Below are positions 23,682 through 35,600 of a stretch of 64,000 nt of DNA, piece after piece (the stretch's first letter is position 1; each line of letters begins with the position of its first letter). Location of the stretch: NCBI GenBank assembly GCA_038277395.1, contig CM076197.1:103380442-103444441 (forward strand), given 5' to 3'. The position numbers and the translations under genes were made by a program. Below the pieces are notes generated by a model. The model saw only the letters and a list, made by a program, of their open reading frames with translations. It ran no database searches and was not told the DNA's origin. The stretch comes from Dryocosmus kuriphilus (taxonomy: Eukaryota > Arthropoda > Insecta > Hymenoptera > Cynipidae).

Positions 23682-25664
23682 ATGGATACTCTTAGAGTAC
23701 GTAAGAAAGTCCTTTCTGATATTCTTATTACTAATAAGGGTACTGACAACGTACAAAGTTTGCTAAATTTCATACAAACTGAGTACAGTCTTGATCCTGA
23801 GCGCTTAAAAATAGTAGCTAATAATTTGAAGCTATATTTCTTGCCAGTATTTCAGAAAAAATGGAAAGAATCTTTAAGCACAAAAAGTCACTTTGAAAAA
23901 AGGTTCGAAAAGTGGCTGAGCACTGATTTTTTAGTTTCATTTTCTGAGACAAAATCAAAAGGAGGAAGGAAGACTTCGAATATAAAGTTTGAGGATGCTT
24001 CTTCTGCGACAAAGAGGCGGAAATTAATGTCCATTGAAGAGTGTTTCACGGCTGTTGAAATACAGGATGCATTTCTGCGCAATTTACGAAAGAGTGGGAG
24101 AAAAAAAACTGCAAATGAAATACTCGCTCTTTTAAAATCTGAAGAAACTGAACATTTCAACATTTCAGATAAATCTGAATGTGAACCATATGTCTCATAC
24201 TCTTCAGAAGAAGCTTTGGCTTTAATGCAACAGGCCAGGCTATCAAAGTTTCAGTATGAAACAATCCATTCACAGGCTAAAACTAGAAAGGCTGACATTT
24301 ATCCTATCTATCCGAAATTAATAGAAGTTAAAAAAGATTGCTATCCTGCAAATATTCAAATTTCGGAAGAAGGAGCCACGATTGAGATTCAGTCTCTTAT
24401 TGATCACACAATTCAACGACTTTTTAAAGATCCTAACTTATGTCTTCCAGCTTCAGAGAACAGATTGAAGATAACTTATTTGGACTTTGAAGTTAAGTAC
24501 GGCATTGATGGACTTTCAACTGAAGCAAAATACAATCAGAAGTTCAATAACAATAACTTGACTGATGACTCGTTATTTACAGCATCAATGGTGCCAATAT
24601 TGTTAAAAGTAAAGGACACAGAAGAAACAGTTTGGATGAATCCTCATAGTTCCTCGCCAAAACGATGCATACCTATAATGATTAAGTATGCAAAGGAAAC
24701 AAAGGAATTGACTAAAGCAGAAATTAAAAATATTAAGACTCAAGTTCAAAATCTTAGACCCACAAAAATTAGTACGACTAATGGCGTGTACACAGTTACA
24801 ACGGAAATGAAGTTGACGATGTTGGATGGAAAAGTTTGCACAGCTCTCACTGATACACCATCATCTTCTACTTGCTACATTTGCAGAGCGACACCATCTC
24901 AAATGAATGACTTAGACCGTGTAAAGCAGAAGAAAGTAATCAGCTCCAATTTTGAGTTTGGTCTTTCGACTTTACATGCCTGGATACGATTCATGGAGTG
25001 TATACTCCACATTGCTTATCGGCTAAGAGTCTGCAAATGGAGTGTATCCATGAAGGAGGATAAAGAAATGATGCAAGAAGATAAGAAAAGAATTTGCAAC
25101 GACTTTCAAAGAAAAATGGGTTTGATAATTGATCAACCAAGTCAAGGATCTGGCAATTCTAATTGTGGTAATACGGCTCGCAGGTTTTTCTCAGACGTTG
25201 ACAAAACCGCAGAAATAACAGGAGTTAATAGAGAACTCATTAAGATGTTTAGAAACATATTGCAGATGCTGGCTAGTAGAAGGAAAATCCCCCCTCTCTT
25301 CTTTGAAGAGTATGCTTTTAGTGCAGCAAAACTGTATGTGAGCTTATATCCCTGGTACTATATGCCTTCTTCAGTTCACAAAATTCTTATACATGGGGGA
25401 AAGATTATGGAGAATTTTATGCTGCCAATCGGCATGTATTCCGAAGAAGCTTCCGAAGCCAGGAACAAGGATATTAAATACATTCGACAATTTAATACTC
25501 GAAAAATGTCTCGATTGCATACTATGGAAGACTTGATTCACAAACTTCTTGAGTCTTCAGATCTTTTTATTGCATCCTTGAAGCCTGAATGGGAAAAAGT
25601 TGAAGTTGAACTTGACCAAGAACTAGATAAATTAATTGCAAAATTCGAATCCAGGAATTCATGA
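23682..25664 (+). CDS. Transib transposase, RAG1-core homologue
   Basis: This 660-aa intact frame starts at the first ATG after a strong splice acceptor. Known for the family: a DDE transposase that cuts at CACAGTG ends by nicking and hairpin formation, and the ancestor of the vertebrate RAG1 core. Seen here by alignment with RAG1 motifs: first catalytic Asp at about D276 (YGIDG, RAG1 D600) and second at about D382 (LDGKVC, RAG1 D708). The zinc ligands are C398 and C401 (CYIC), paired with H566 and H571 (VHKILIH). A conserved GNTARRFF lies near 496-503, and the catalytic Glu is at about E592 in SEEASEARNK (RAG1 E962). The C-terminus (TRKMSRLHTMEDLIHKLL) matches the RAG1 C-terminal motif. The N-terminal 200 residues are lysine-rich, with a possible nuclear signal at KRRK (111-114), and there is no RING domain. 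Length is normal for Transib. Confidence 0.95.
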   Translation: MDTLRVRKKVLSDILITNKGTDNVQSLLNFIQTEYSLDPERLKIVANNLKLYFLPVFQKKWKESLSTKSHFEKRFEKWLSTDFLVSFSETKSKGGRKTSNIKFEDASSATKRRKLMSIEECFTAVEIQDAFLRNLRKSGRKKTANEILALLKSEETEHFNISDKSECEPYVSYSSEEALALMQQARLSKFQYETIHSQAKTRKADIYPIYPKLIEVKKDCYPANIQISEEGATIEIQSLIDHTIQRLFKDPNLCLPASENRLKITYLDFEVKYGIDGLSTEAKYNQKFNNNNLTDDSLFTASMVPILLKVKDTEETVWMNPHSSSPKRCIPIMIKYAKETKELTKAEIKNIKTQVQNLRPTKISTTNGVYTVTTEMKLTMLDGKVCTALTDTPSSSTCYICRATPSQMNDLDRVKQKKVISSNFEFGLSTLHAWIRFMECILHIAYRLRVCKWSVSMKEDKEMMQEDKKRICNDFQRKMGLIIDQPSQGSGNSNCGNTARRFFSDVDKTAEITGVNRELIKMFRNILQMLASRRKIPPLFFEEYAFSAAKLYVSLYPWYYMPSSVHKILIHGGKIMENFMLPIGMYSEEASEARNKDIKYIRQFNTRKMSRLHTMEDLIHKLLESSDLFIASLKPEWEKVEVELDQELDKLIAKFESRNS

Positions 25665-25761
25665 ACTATTTTCTAAATTCTATGTTCTGAATTCTAATTT
25701 CGTTGACGATGGCAATTAATTTATACTAAGTTTCTTATAGCAATACAATACGATTTTTGCA

Positions 25762-26649
25762 AAAATTGTTAATAACAATTACACAAGTTATTATCTAATG
25801 CTCCACATTGAATTTTGCAACAACTGTCACTTTATTGCCGATTATTTCAGTGGAAAGCTGTCCTTTTTACCATAGAAAATGAAAAATTTTAGTTATAAAA
25901 TTGTTTATAACAATCTTGTAAATTATTTGTTGCTTAATTTTGTTGGTTAGTCATCGCAACAAATGTCACTCTAATTAATTATTATAATAATTAAAGAAAA
26001 TCCCATTTATTTCCATCATAAAACGACCGATTGGGGGGATTGTTTAATTTAATTGTTATTAACAATTTATATTGTTTATTTATAACACTTACAGTATATA
26101 AATGTTTCTAAAGAGGACTATGAATCACTTTCGGCCAGAAAAATGACTTTTACTGTGAGAAAATCTCAATTATGAAGAATTTGTTTATAAAATTGTTTAT
26201 AAAAATGTTAATTATTAACTAATGCTAACTTTTTGTTACCAAATATGACTCTTATGGAATCTACTTGCAATTATCGTAAAGAAAAAATTTTTTTCTATGA
26301 AAAAAAAGCACTCATAGAAATTTGTTTATAAAAATTGTTTATAATAATTAAGTTAAATATTTATTGATTTAATTCTGTTCTATGAATGCATGGGCAATAA
26401 TTCAGACTGATAATGAGTTTTTATATATATTTTTTCGTGAGATAAAAATTCAGAAATTTGAAATTGCCCATTTTGTCACTATATTTGTTTATATATTGTT
26501 GCTCTGTGGAAAAAATTAAAAAATCGAAATCCACAGTTCTCTTAAGAATTTTATGCTGAGAATTTCAAAAAAAAAAAACATCCAAATCGGTCAAGAAATA
26601 CGACCTGTAGCCGATTATGAAGGGTAAATTCCAATTTTTAACCACTGTG
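25762..26649 (-). repeat. Right terminal inverted repeat of Transib (888 bp)
   Basis: Inverted copy of 22370-23257, ending CACTGTG at 26643-26649. Both arms have the same overall length and very similar sequence. The 97 bp between the transposase stop and this repeat contain no clear AATAAA signal. Confidence 0.93.
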
Positions 26650-27302
26650 CGCCGTCGTGGTCGTCGTCGTCTGTGGTCGCGATAACTTTCGAAGGACTAA
26701 TCGGATTGGAGTGCGCTTTGGTACACTTCTTTAAGGGGTAAAAAGAATGGACGAGTTCGTTAACCAGCGGTTTTTGATCAACGGTTATGGTTTTATCCAT
26801 CAAAAACGGTTTTCACAAAATCAAAAAATCCATTTTTCGGCTAAACTATGAGATACAAAAAAAATGCAAGAAAGTAAAATGATTCATCTCAAAAAAATCT
26901 ACAAATTTTGTCTTAACCGTTTTTTGATAAAATGAAGGGTTTTTGTTTTAATCAAGAAAACGCTATTAAAATTAAAAAACTCTGCTTTCCCGCCAAAATA
27001 TTCAAGATACAAAAAATTGGTAAAGAACAAAGTTGTTCAATTAAAAAATGTCTACCAATTTTGTTTTAACCATTTTTGCATAAAATGCACGGTTTTTGTT
27101 TTAATTGATAAAACGTTACTAAAAATCAAAAATTTCAAATTTTCCGCCAAAATATGCAAGACACGGAAAAATGATAATAAACAAAGTTATTCACCTCAAA
27201 AATATCTACAAATTTGCTCTATCATTTTTTTGATCAGACGCGTAGTTTTTGAGTTATTCGTGAAATATGTTATGAAATATATAAAGAAAACCACTTTTCA
27301 GC
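26650..27302 (+). repeat. Family A repeat, copy 5, right part
   Basis: Resumes in the GTC tract with the second CGCCG and continues through ATAACTTTCGAAGGACTAAT and the AAAACG(C/T)TATTAAAA segments. It breaks off at ACCACTTTTCAG near 27302, lacking the GC-palindrome 3' end. Confidence 0.82.
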
Positions 27303-27447
27303 GACTAATCGGATTGGATAGTTATTGAAAAATCTGCCCGCTACTCAGGCGCATTCTCATCACGTTTCTCGCGCTCACCAATCAATGAAATTATATCTAG
27401 AACGTAAATTTCTTCATTTTTTACACAGTTTGGCTGAAAAATGCAAT
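27303..27447 (+). repeat. Short module that precedes A 5' ends
   Basis: This block (CTGCCCGCTACTCAGGCGCA through TTTTTTACACAGTTTGGCTG) directly abuts the start of copy 6. The same block occurs inverted in each unit of the 800-bp array (about 32603, 33400, 34202 and 35002), again next to an A 5' end. It resembles a shortened A 3' end (hairpin, then CATTCTCATC), so it may be the scar of one A copy joined to another. Confidence 0.6.
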
Positions 27448-28642
27448 TTTTACATTCTCATCAGAGAAGGTATTAGATTTATGTAAAATTTGACTTTCGC
27501 GGATTTCATGAAATCTCCACGTTTTGAGACCCCCTGAGTCAGAAAAAACGGTTTTTACGACCGTGTCTGTCTGTCTGTTGTCGTTGTCGTCGTCGTTGTC
27601 GTCTGTGATCGCGATAACTTTCGAAGGACTAATCGGATTGGAGTGCGCTTTGGCACACTTCTTTAAGGGGTAAAAAGAAAGGACGAGTTCGTTAACCAGC
27701 GGTTTTTGACCAACGGTTATGGTTTTATCCATCAAAAACGGTTTTCACAAAATCAAAAAATCCATTTTTCGGCTAAACTATGAGAGATGCAAAAAAAATG
27801 TAAGAAAGTAAAATTGTTCACCTCAAAAAAATCTACAAATTTGGTCTGAAACCGTTTTTTGATCAAATGAACGGTTTTTGTTTTAATCAAGAAAACGTTA
27901 TGCAAAAATTAAAAACTCTGGTTTCCCGCCAAAATATTCAAGATACAAAAAATTGGTAAAGAACAAAGTTGTTCAATTTAAAAATATCTACCAATTTTGT
28001 TTTAACCATTTTTTCATAAAATGCACGTTTTTTTTTTAATCGATAAAACGTTACTAAAAATCAAAAATTTCAAATTTTCCGCCAAAATATGCAAGACACG
28101 GAAAAATGATAATAAACAAAGTTATTCACCTCAAAAAGATCTACAAATTTGCTCTCTATCATTTTTTTGAGCAGCCGCTTAGTTTTTGAGTTATTCGTGA
28201 AACATGTTATGAAATATATAAAGAAAACCACTTTTCAGCAAAACTATGCAAGCAGAATTGTTCACCTTGGAAAGAGCTACAAAATTTATTTATAAGACTC
28301 ATGGTTTTACTTTTAAGAATCGAAAACCTGTATTGTGAAAATTTGGAAAATCACAAAAAAACTTTACCAATCTACAATGTCTTTTAAAATAATGTAATTG
28401 TCGAGCGCGAAGCGCGAGTGTCATGATGAGAATGTATTCCTTAAGGGCGATAGAGCCTCAAGTAAAATAGTTCCTTTTGGAATTTTTAATTTAAAGGTGT
28501 ATACGATCTATAAACATCGAGCGCGTAGCGCGAGGTGAATAATGTATCGAGCGCGAAGCGCGAGTGCCAACAGACGCGCGCCCTAGGCGCGCTCATACTT
28601 CGCGCGCGATGAGAATGTGCCCGCGAAGCGGGCAGATTTTTT
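27448..28642 (+). repeat. Family A repeat, copy 6
   Basis: Complete landmark order from TACATTCTCATCAGAGAAGG to GCCCGCGAAGCGGGCAGATT and T run. The GC block GACGCGCGCCCTAGGCGCGC at about 28573 shows what the uninterrupted insertion site of element B looks like. Confidence 0.88.
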
Positions 28643-29962
28643 AATTAAAAAAGATACTTGAATTTCTTATTTACTATTTTTGATTATCTGTGAAATAGCT
28701 TATTTTGATAGATTAACTCTCTGAAAGAAATTATTGTCACATGCTTCACGCATCGAATCATTCATGTTCTTTGCATTATTAAGAGACACTCGGAGCAAAT
28801 CGCTAGCGCGAAATTGCGTGCGCCTTGATTTTATGGGAAAAGTGGATTTACGCTCGATAAAAATCTCTGCATTGATGAAAAAGTTGACACGATGGAAAAA
28901 AGATGAACAGCTGTAATGAATGCTAAAGTAGATGAACAGAATATTTACACCTTTCACGAATTTTTTTAGCGTGCAGTAACAGTTAAGCTATATTTTTAAT
29001 ACCGAGAAAGTTGAATTTTAAAAAATGTTTAAATTTGATAATTTAATTTAAAATTAATTATAACTTAATATTATCGAAGTTTCCACTTGCAAAAATCTTT
29101 TCTACTTGCATTTGAGCAATTTCTTTATTTATTTATTTTTTTTTTTTCTTTACAAAATAATCATCAAAGAGAGATATTAATATCTAGAGAGAAAATATTG
29201 GTACGTTTTGCTGCATGCGCCTCAATTATTTAGATTTAATACTTTATGGCGGTAAAGCAAAAAAGTGAATAACGTTCAATATTCAGCAGACATAAAATCA
29301 GGATAGTTATAAAATATTCAGCTTAGCAATTCTTGATAAATCCGAGCACTTTATGCCTATGTGCGGGCACGCGTGAAACGTAAAGGGTCGATTTGATCCG
29401 TCCAGCACGGCGACAGTTGCACTATTCTATTCCACAAAGGACAGTGTGTCGTAAAAATTAATCATAAAATATGGCCGTAATTTTATATCCAAACTGTGGC
29501 ACGAATTTTCGAAACATCCTGCATTGATTCCTGTACGTACTCTTTTCTATTTCAAAGAAACTAAGCTCTAAAAGTTTAAAATTCAAGCCAACGATTCCAG
29601 GTCGTAATATCTCACGTTTTTATACTATTTTAACTTAATCCATTTGACCTATTTGTAGCTTTAAGGAAGAGAATGGTTAGAATCGAATTGATAAACTGTC
29701 ATATGAAAACTATTATTACCCAAGTGTGAAATCACAAACGGCCCAACGTTGGCCCAGCACTGGCTGCCAGTATTGGCTCGAAATCAGCATATGTTAGTGG
29801 CCCATTACACTGAGAAATTACAATGAAAAAATAAATGTTATAAAAAACAATTATTAATTAAGAACACAATTTATTCGTAGACATATTATGAATATATTTA
29901 TAACTAATCGATATTTGTAAAATTTAGCGCTTATATAGTATAACAAATGACATTTCGCACGC

Positions 29963-30032
29963 AACGCGGGGGGAATCGAACGCACGACCTGTGGGACGCG
30001 AGTCAGCAACCTAACCATTTACCCTAACTCAT
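29963..30032 (-). repeat. tRNA-derived SINE fragment
   Basis: On the - strand a good box B (CGTTCGATTCC) is preceded at the right distance by a degenerate box A region (TAGGGTAAATGGTTAGG). The acceptor stem cannot be closed, so this is a tRNA-derived repeat head or decayed tRNA, not a functional tRNA gene. Confidence 0.5.
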
Positions 30033-30432
30033 GAGATGGTGTGTCCTATATTTTTCCACTCATCATCTCGAGATAATTTCATCAATAAACGCTTTTGCGT
30101 TAACAGTAAATAAAATATGTATATGAAATTTTTAATATTTCTAATGTTCAGTTTTACAAAAAGTAAAACCGTAGTATTGATTGATATAATAGGATATTTT
30201 ATTGGCAGAACAAATATTTTTTGCGACAAAAAAAAAAACTGCTCTCTGTCGGTAGTGGAGCAGTGCCGAATTAATATCTTCTTTAATTATTCATGGTTAT
30301 GATATTAATTTTCTAATGATTGGCATATTTTACGTAACTTTTTACTTTGCACAGAAAAATAGGGTTTCAATTTTTTTTTTTTTTACCTAAAAGTTAGTGT
30401 TCGGTAATTCCTCAACTATACATTTTTTTCAA

Positions 30433-30715
30433 CTTTCGACCCTGTGATAGACCGTTACTCGGCCGAACTTTGGCTTTTTGACTTTCAACCTGGTTTGACA
30501 GAATAATGCCGACTTTCGATCCAGTAAAGTGACGTCGCTGGGCCAGATTCTGGCTTTCTACTTCTAACATGGTTTGACGTAGTAATTTCGACTTTCGGCC
30601 CTTTGATGGGCCGTTACTGGGCCGGACTCTGGCTTTTTGACTCCCAATATGGTTTGCCCGAGTAATACCGACTTTCGGCCTTGTAATGGGCCGTTACTGG
30701 GCTGGTTACTGGGGA
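30433..30715. repeat. Minisatellite, about 78-bp unit, three to four copies
   Basis: Successive units begin GACTTTCGRYCC at about 30511, 30589 and 30669, with a degenerate first unit at 30437. Each contains GGGCCGTTACTGGGCCGGAC-like sequence and then TGGCTTTTTGACT. A related GGCCCA-rich patch lies at 29740-29815. This is a GC-richer island in AT-rich DNA. Confidence 0.7.
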
Positions 30716-31349
30716 TTGGTTTTACATGTGAACAAATAGTTATTGTATAACTATGTGTATAATATAATTTTTACCAGATTTTTCCAACTGGGGTAATATA
30801 GGTCCGTTTACTATGAGTCGGTAGTTGTTGCAACAGCAGACCATGTTAATTTTACTAGTTTTAAATAGTAAAGCTTACCCTGCAATCGCAGTGATCTCTA
30901 CTAGAAATGTAGTCAATTTACCTAGATAAATTTAATCCATACGATATAGTTATTTTTTGAAACAGCATTTTTTTCAGTGTGTCTCATGAGTCAAATTTAG
31001 TTGCAAACATTTCTTAGAGCTATGGAATATAAATAACTTTGATAAAAGCTCTTTACTTCATTAATCGCATTAAGGGCACGTGACTCACTAAAGTACGTAT
31101 ATTATCGAACTCAATTTTTAGAGTTTATCAATTTTTTTTTTTTGAACCTAAGAACTTTTCTTGTAAATAAAATATCGGGCTGAAACTTTGGGAAATGCAT
31201 GAGAAGACAATAAACTACGTTTATAGGTGTGTTAAGCTGGCGCAACACTATTGTCATATTGAGATATGACCTATAACATAATTTAGAGCTCATTTAAGGC
31301 TAATTTAGTGCCCTGTTGCGAAATTTAGTGCTCCAAGTTTTTTATAAAA

Positions 31350-32602
31350 AAAAATCTGCCCGCTTCGCGGGCACATTCTCATCGCGCGCTACGCGCGCCG
31401 CGCTTCGCGCGAAGTATGAGCGCGCCTTGGGCGCGCGTCTGTTGGCACTCGCGCTTCGCGCTCGATAGATTATTCACCTCGCGCTACGCGCTCGGTGTTT
31501 ATAGATCGTATAAACCTTTAAATTAGAAATCACAAAAGAAATTATTTTACTTAAGGCTCTATCGCCCTTAAGGAATACATTCTCATCATGACACTCGCGC
31601 TTCGCGCTCGATAATTACGTTTCTTTAAAACACATTATAGATTGGTAAAGCTCTTTTTGATTTTCCAAATTTTTACAATACAGGATTTCGATTCTTAAAA
31701 GTAAAACGATGAGTCTTATAAATAAATTTTGTAGCTATTTCCAAGGTGAACAATTCTGCTTGTTAATATTTTCTCATATCTTGCACAGTTTTGCTGAAAA
31801 GTGGTTTTCTTTATATTTCATAACATATTTCACGAATATCTCAAAAACTACGCGTCTGATCAAAAAAATGATAGAGAGCAAATTTGTAGACAATTTGGAG
31901 ACGAACAACTTTGTTTATTATTATTTTTCCGTATCTTTCATAGTTTGGCGGAAAATTTGAAATCTTTAATTTTTAATAACGTTTTATCGATTAAAACAAA
32001 AACCGTGCATTTTATGAAAAAATGGTTAAAACAAAATTTGTAGATCTTTTTAGATTGAACAACTTTGTTCTTTACCATTTTTTGGTATCTTGAATATTTT
32101 GGCGGGAAACCACAGTTTTTAAATTTTAATAGCGTTTTCTTGACTGAAACAAAAACCGTTCATTTTATCAAAAAACGGTTAAGACAAAATTTGTAGATTT
32201 TTTTGAGATGAACAATTTTACTTTCTTACGTTTTTTTTGTATCTCTGACAGTTTAGCCGGAAAATGGATTTTTTGATTTTGTGAAAACCGTTTTTGATGG
32301 ATAAAACCATAACCGTTGGTCAAAAACCGCTGGTTAACGAACTCGTCCTTTCTTTTTGGACCTTAAAGAAGTGTGCCAAAGCGCAATCCAATCCGATTAG
32401 TCCTTCGAAAGTTATCGTGGGAACAGACGACAACGACAACGACGACAACGACAACGACAACGACGACAACGCCAACAGACAGACAGACACGGTCGTAAAA
32501 ACCATTTTTTCGGATTCAGGTCTTAAAACGTGGAGATTTCATGAAATCCGCAAAAGTCAAATTTTGCATAAATCTAATACCTTCTCTGATGAGAATGTAA
32601 AA
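31350..32602 (-). repeat. Family A repeat, copy 7
   Basis: Inverted, complete copy: the + strand reads CTGCCCGCTTCGCGGGCACA, then the GC palindromes, and finally GATGAGAATGTAAAA. It is inserted in the left arm of C, in a T-rich context, like other copies. Confidence 0.88.
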
Positions 32603-32629
32603 ATTGCATTTTTCAGCCAAACTGTGTAA
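32294..32629 (+). other. Repeated 111-codon open frame inside family A, doubtful as a gene
   Basis: The longest clean version of a frame found in most A copies (also near 9055-9390, 27421-27735 and 47097-47426, and shorter elsewhere). It starts near MMDKTITVGQKPLVNELV and passes through NPISPSKVI into an Asp/Asn run encoded by the trinucleotide tract. It then continues RQTDTVVKT and ends near NVKIAFFSQTV. Because the variable tract changes in steps of three, the frame survives length changes. The opposite strand is open over part of it too, with a valine run, so openness alone is weak evidence. No family recognised. Confidence 0.25.
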
Positions 32630-35600
32630 AAAATGAAGAAATTTACGTTTTAGATATAAATTCATTGATTGGTGAGCGCGAGACAGGTGATGAGAATGCG
32701 CCTGAGTAGCGGGCAGATTTTTCAATAACTTTTAATAACTTTTTATTGACTGTATAGTAATGTATTTTTTGATGAAAAGAACGGTTTTATGCGTTTAATG
32801 AAGAAAGTATGGGTTGTATCAAAAAATGGTTCCAAGGGAATTTGTAGGTCCTTGGAAGGTGAATAATTCTGCTTCTTGATATTTTCACGTATCTCGCATA
32901 CTTTTGCGAAAAAGTAGATTTTTTTATACGAATTAACATTTCACAAATAACTCAAAAACTACGCGTCTGATCAAAAAAATGATAGAGAGCAAGTTTGTGG
33001 ATCTCTTTGAGCTGAACAATTTTACTTCCTTACATTTTTTTTGTATCTCTCATAGTTTAGCCGGAAAATGGATTTTCTGATTTTGTGAAAACCGTTTTTG
33101 ATCGATAAAACCATAACCGTTGGTCAAAAGTGGCCGGTTAACGAACTAGTCCTTACTTTTTACACTTTAAAGAAGTGTGCCAAAGCGCAATCCAATCCGA
33201 TTAGTCCTTCGAAAGTTATCGTGTCCACAGACTACGACGACAACAACGACGACAACAACGACAGACAGACACCAACGTAAAACCTTTTTTTTCGGGTTCA
33301 GGGGGTCATTAAACGTGGAGATTTCATGAAATCCGCGAAAGTCAGTTTTCACATAAAACTAATACCTTCTCATTGAGATGAGAATGTAATAATAAGAAAA
33401 TTGCATTTTTCAGCCAAACTGTGTAAAAAATGAAGAAATTTACGTTTTAGATATAAATTCATTGATTGGTGAGCGCGAGACAGGTGATGAGAATGCGCCT
33501 GAGTAGCGGGCAGATTTTTCAGTAACTTTAAATAACTTTTATTGACTGTATAGTAATGTATTTTTTGATGAAAAGAACGGTTTTATACGTTTAATGAAGA
33601 AAGTATGGGTTGTATCAAAAAATGTTTCCAAGGGAATTTGTAGGTCCTTGGAAGGTGAATAATTCTGCTTCTTGATATTTTCACGTATCTCGCATACTTT
33701 TGCGAAAAAGTAGATTTTTTTATACGAATTAACATATTTCACAAATAACTCAAAAACTACGCGTCTGATCAAAAAAATGATAGAGAGCAAGTTTGTGGAT
33801 CTCTTTGAGCTGAACAATTTTACTTCCTTACATTTTTTTTGTGTCTCTCATAGTTTAGCCGGAAAATGGATTTTCTGATTTTGTGAAAACCGTTTTTGAT
33901 CGATCGATAAAACCATAACAGTTGGTCAAAAGTGGCCGGTTAACGAACTAGTCCTTACTTTTTACACTTTAAAGAAGTGTGCCAAAGCGCAATCCAATCC
34001 GATTAGTCCTTCGAAAGTTATCGTGTCCACAGACTACGACGACAACAACGACGACAACAACGACAGACAGACACCAACGTAAAACCTTTTTTTTCGGGTT
34101 CAGGGGGTCATTAAACGTGGAGATTTCATGAAATCCGCGAAAGTCAGTTTTCACATAAAACTAATACCTTCTCATTGAGATGAGAATGTAATAATAAGAA
34201 AATTGCATTTTTCAGCCAAACTGTGTAAAAAATGAAGAAATTTACGTTTTAGATATAAATTCATTGATTGGTGAGCGCGAGACAGGTGATGAGAATGCGC
34301 CTGAGTAGCGGGCAGATTTTTCAGTAACTTTAAATAACTTTTATTGACTGTATAGTAATGTATTTTTTGATGAAAAGAACGGTTTTATACGTTTAATGAA
34401 GAAAGTATGGGTTGTATCAAAAAATGGTTCCAAGGGAATTTGTAGGTCCTTGGAAGGTGAATAATTCTGCTTCTTGATATTTTCACGTATCTCGCATACT
34501 TTTGCGAAAAAGTAGATTTTTTTATACGAATTAACATATTTCACGAATAACTTAAAAACTACGCGTCTGATAAAAAAAATGATAGAGAGCAAGTTTGTAG
34601 ATCTCTTTGAGCTGAACAATTTTACTTTCTTACATTTTTTTTTTATCTCTCATAGTTTAGCCGGAAAATGGATTTTTTGATTTTGTGAAAACCGTTTTTG
34701 ATCGACAAAACCATAACCGTTGGTCAAAAGTGGCCGGTTAACGAACTCGTCCTTACTTTTTACACTTTAAAGAAGTGTGCCAAAGCGCACTCCAATCCGA
34801 TTAGTCCTTCGAAAGTTATCGTGTCCACAGACTACGACGACAACAACGACGACAACAACGACAGACAGACACCAACGTAAAACCTTTTTTTTTTCGGGTT
34901 CAGGGGGTCATGAAACGTGGAGATTTCATGAAATCCGCGAAAGTCAGTTTTCACATAAAACTAATACCTTCTCATTGAGATGAGAATGTAATAATAAGAA
35001 AATTGCATTTTTCAGCCAAACTGTGTAAAAAATGAAGAAATTTACGTTTTAGATATAAATTCATTGATTGGTGAGCGCGAGACAGGTGATGAGAATGCGC
35101 CTGAGTAGCGGGCAGATTTTTCAGTAACTTTAAATAACTTTTATTGACTGTATAGTAATGTATTTTTTGATGAAAAGAACGGTTTTATACGTTTAATGAA
35201 GAAAGTATGGGTTGTATCAAAAAATGGTTCAAAGGGAATTTGTAGGTCCTTGGAAGGTGAATAATTCTTCTTCTTGATATTTTCATGTATCTCGCATTAT
35301 GTATCTCGCATTTTGCGAAAAAGTAGATTTTTTTATACGAATTAACATATTTCACGAATAACTTAAAAACTACGCGTCTGATAAAAAAAAATGATAGAGA
35401 GCAAGTTTGTAGACCTCTTTGAGCTGAACAATTTTACTTTCTTACATTTTTTTTGTATCTCTCATAGTTTAGCCGGAACATGGATTTTTTGATTTTGTGA
35501 AAACCGTTTTTGATCGACAAAACCATAACCGTTGGTCAAAAGTGGCCGGTTAACGAACTCGTCCTTACTTTTTACACTTTAAAGAAGTGTGCCAAAGCGC

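Larger units (their letters stand above)
22370..26649 (+). mobile_element. Complete Transib DNA transposon (4280 bp)
   Basis: The ends read CACAGTGGTTAAAAATTGG and, inverted, CCAATTTTTAACCACTGTG. The heptamer CACAGTG is the one used at Transib ends and in V(D)J recombination signals. The element has a perfect 5-bp duplication (CGCCG), 888-bp terminal inverted repeats and one intact RAG1-related transposase gene on the + strand. It is inserted in the trinucleotide tract of a family A repeat. Nothing in the coding region or ends is visibly broken, so it may be, or until recently have been, autonomous. Confidence 0.95.
28643..31069. other. Mostly unique intronic stretch
   Basis: AT-rich sequence with no gene, apart from a tRNA-like segment at 29963-30032 and a minisatellite at 30433-30715, listed separately. 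Confidence 0.45.

Noticed and set aside
23444..23695. Leucine/phenylalanine-rich 83-codon frame upstream of the transposase
   Set aside because: It lacks an ATG start and comes from the T-rich tract before a splice acceptor.
29806..30985. A single element bounded by CACTGAGAAA and TTTTTCAGTG
   Set aside because: The end match is only about ten bases, the right flank lacks the TA seen on the left, and the interior holds unrelated repeats.
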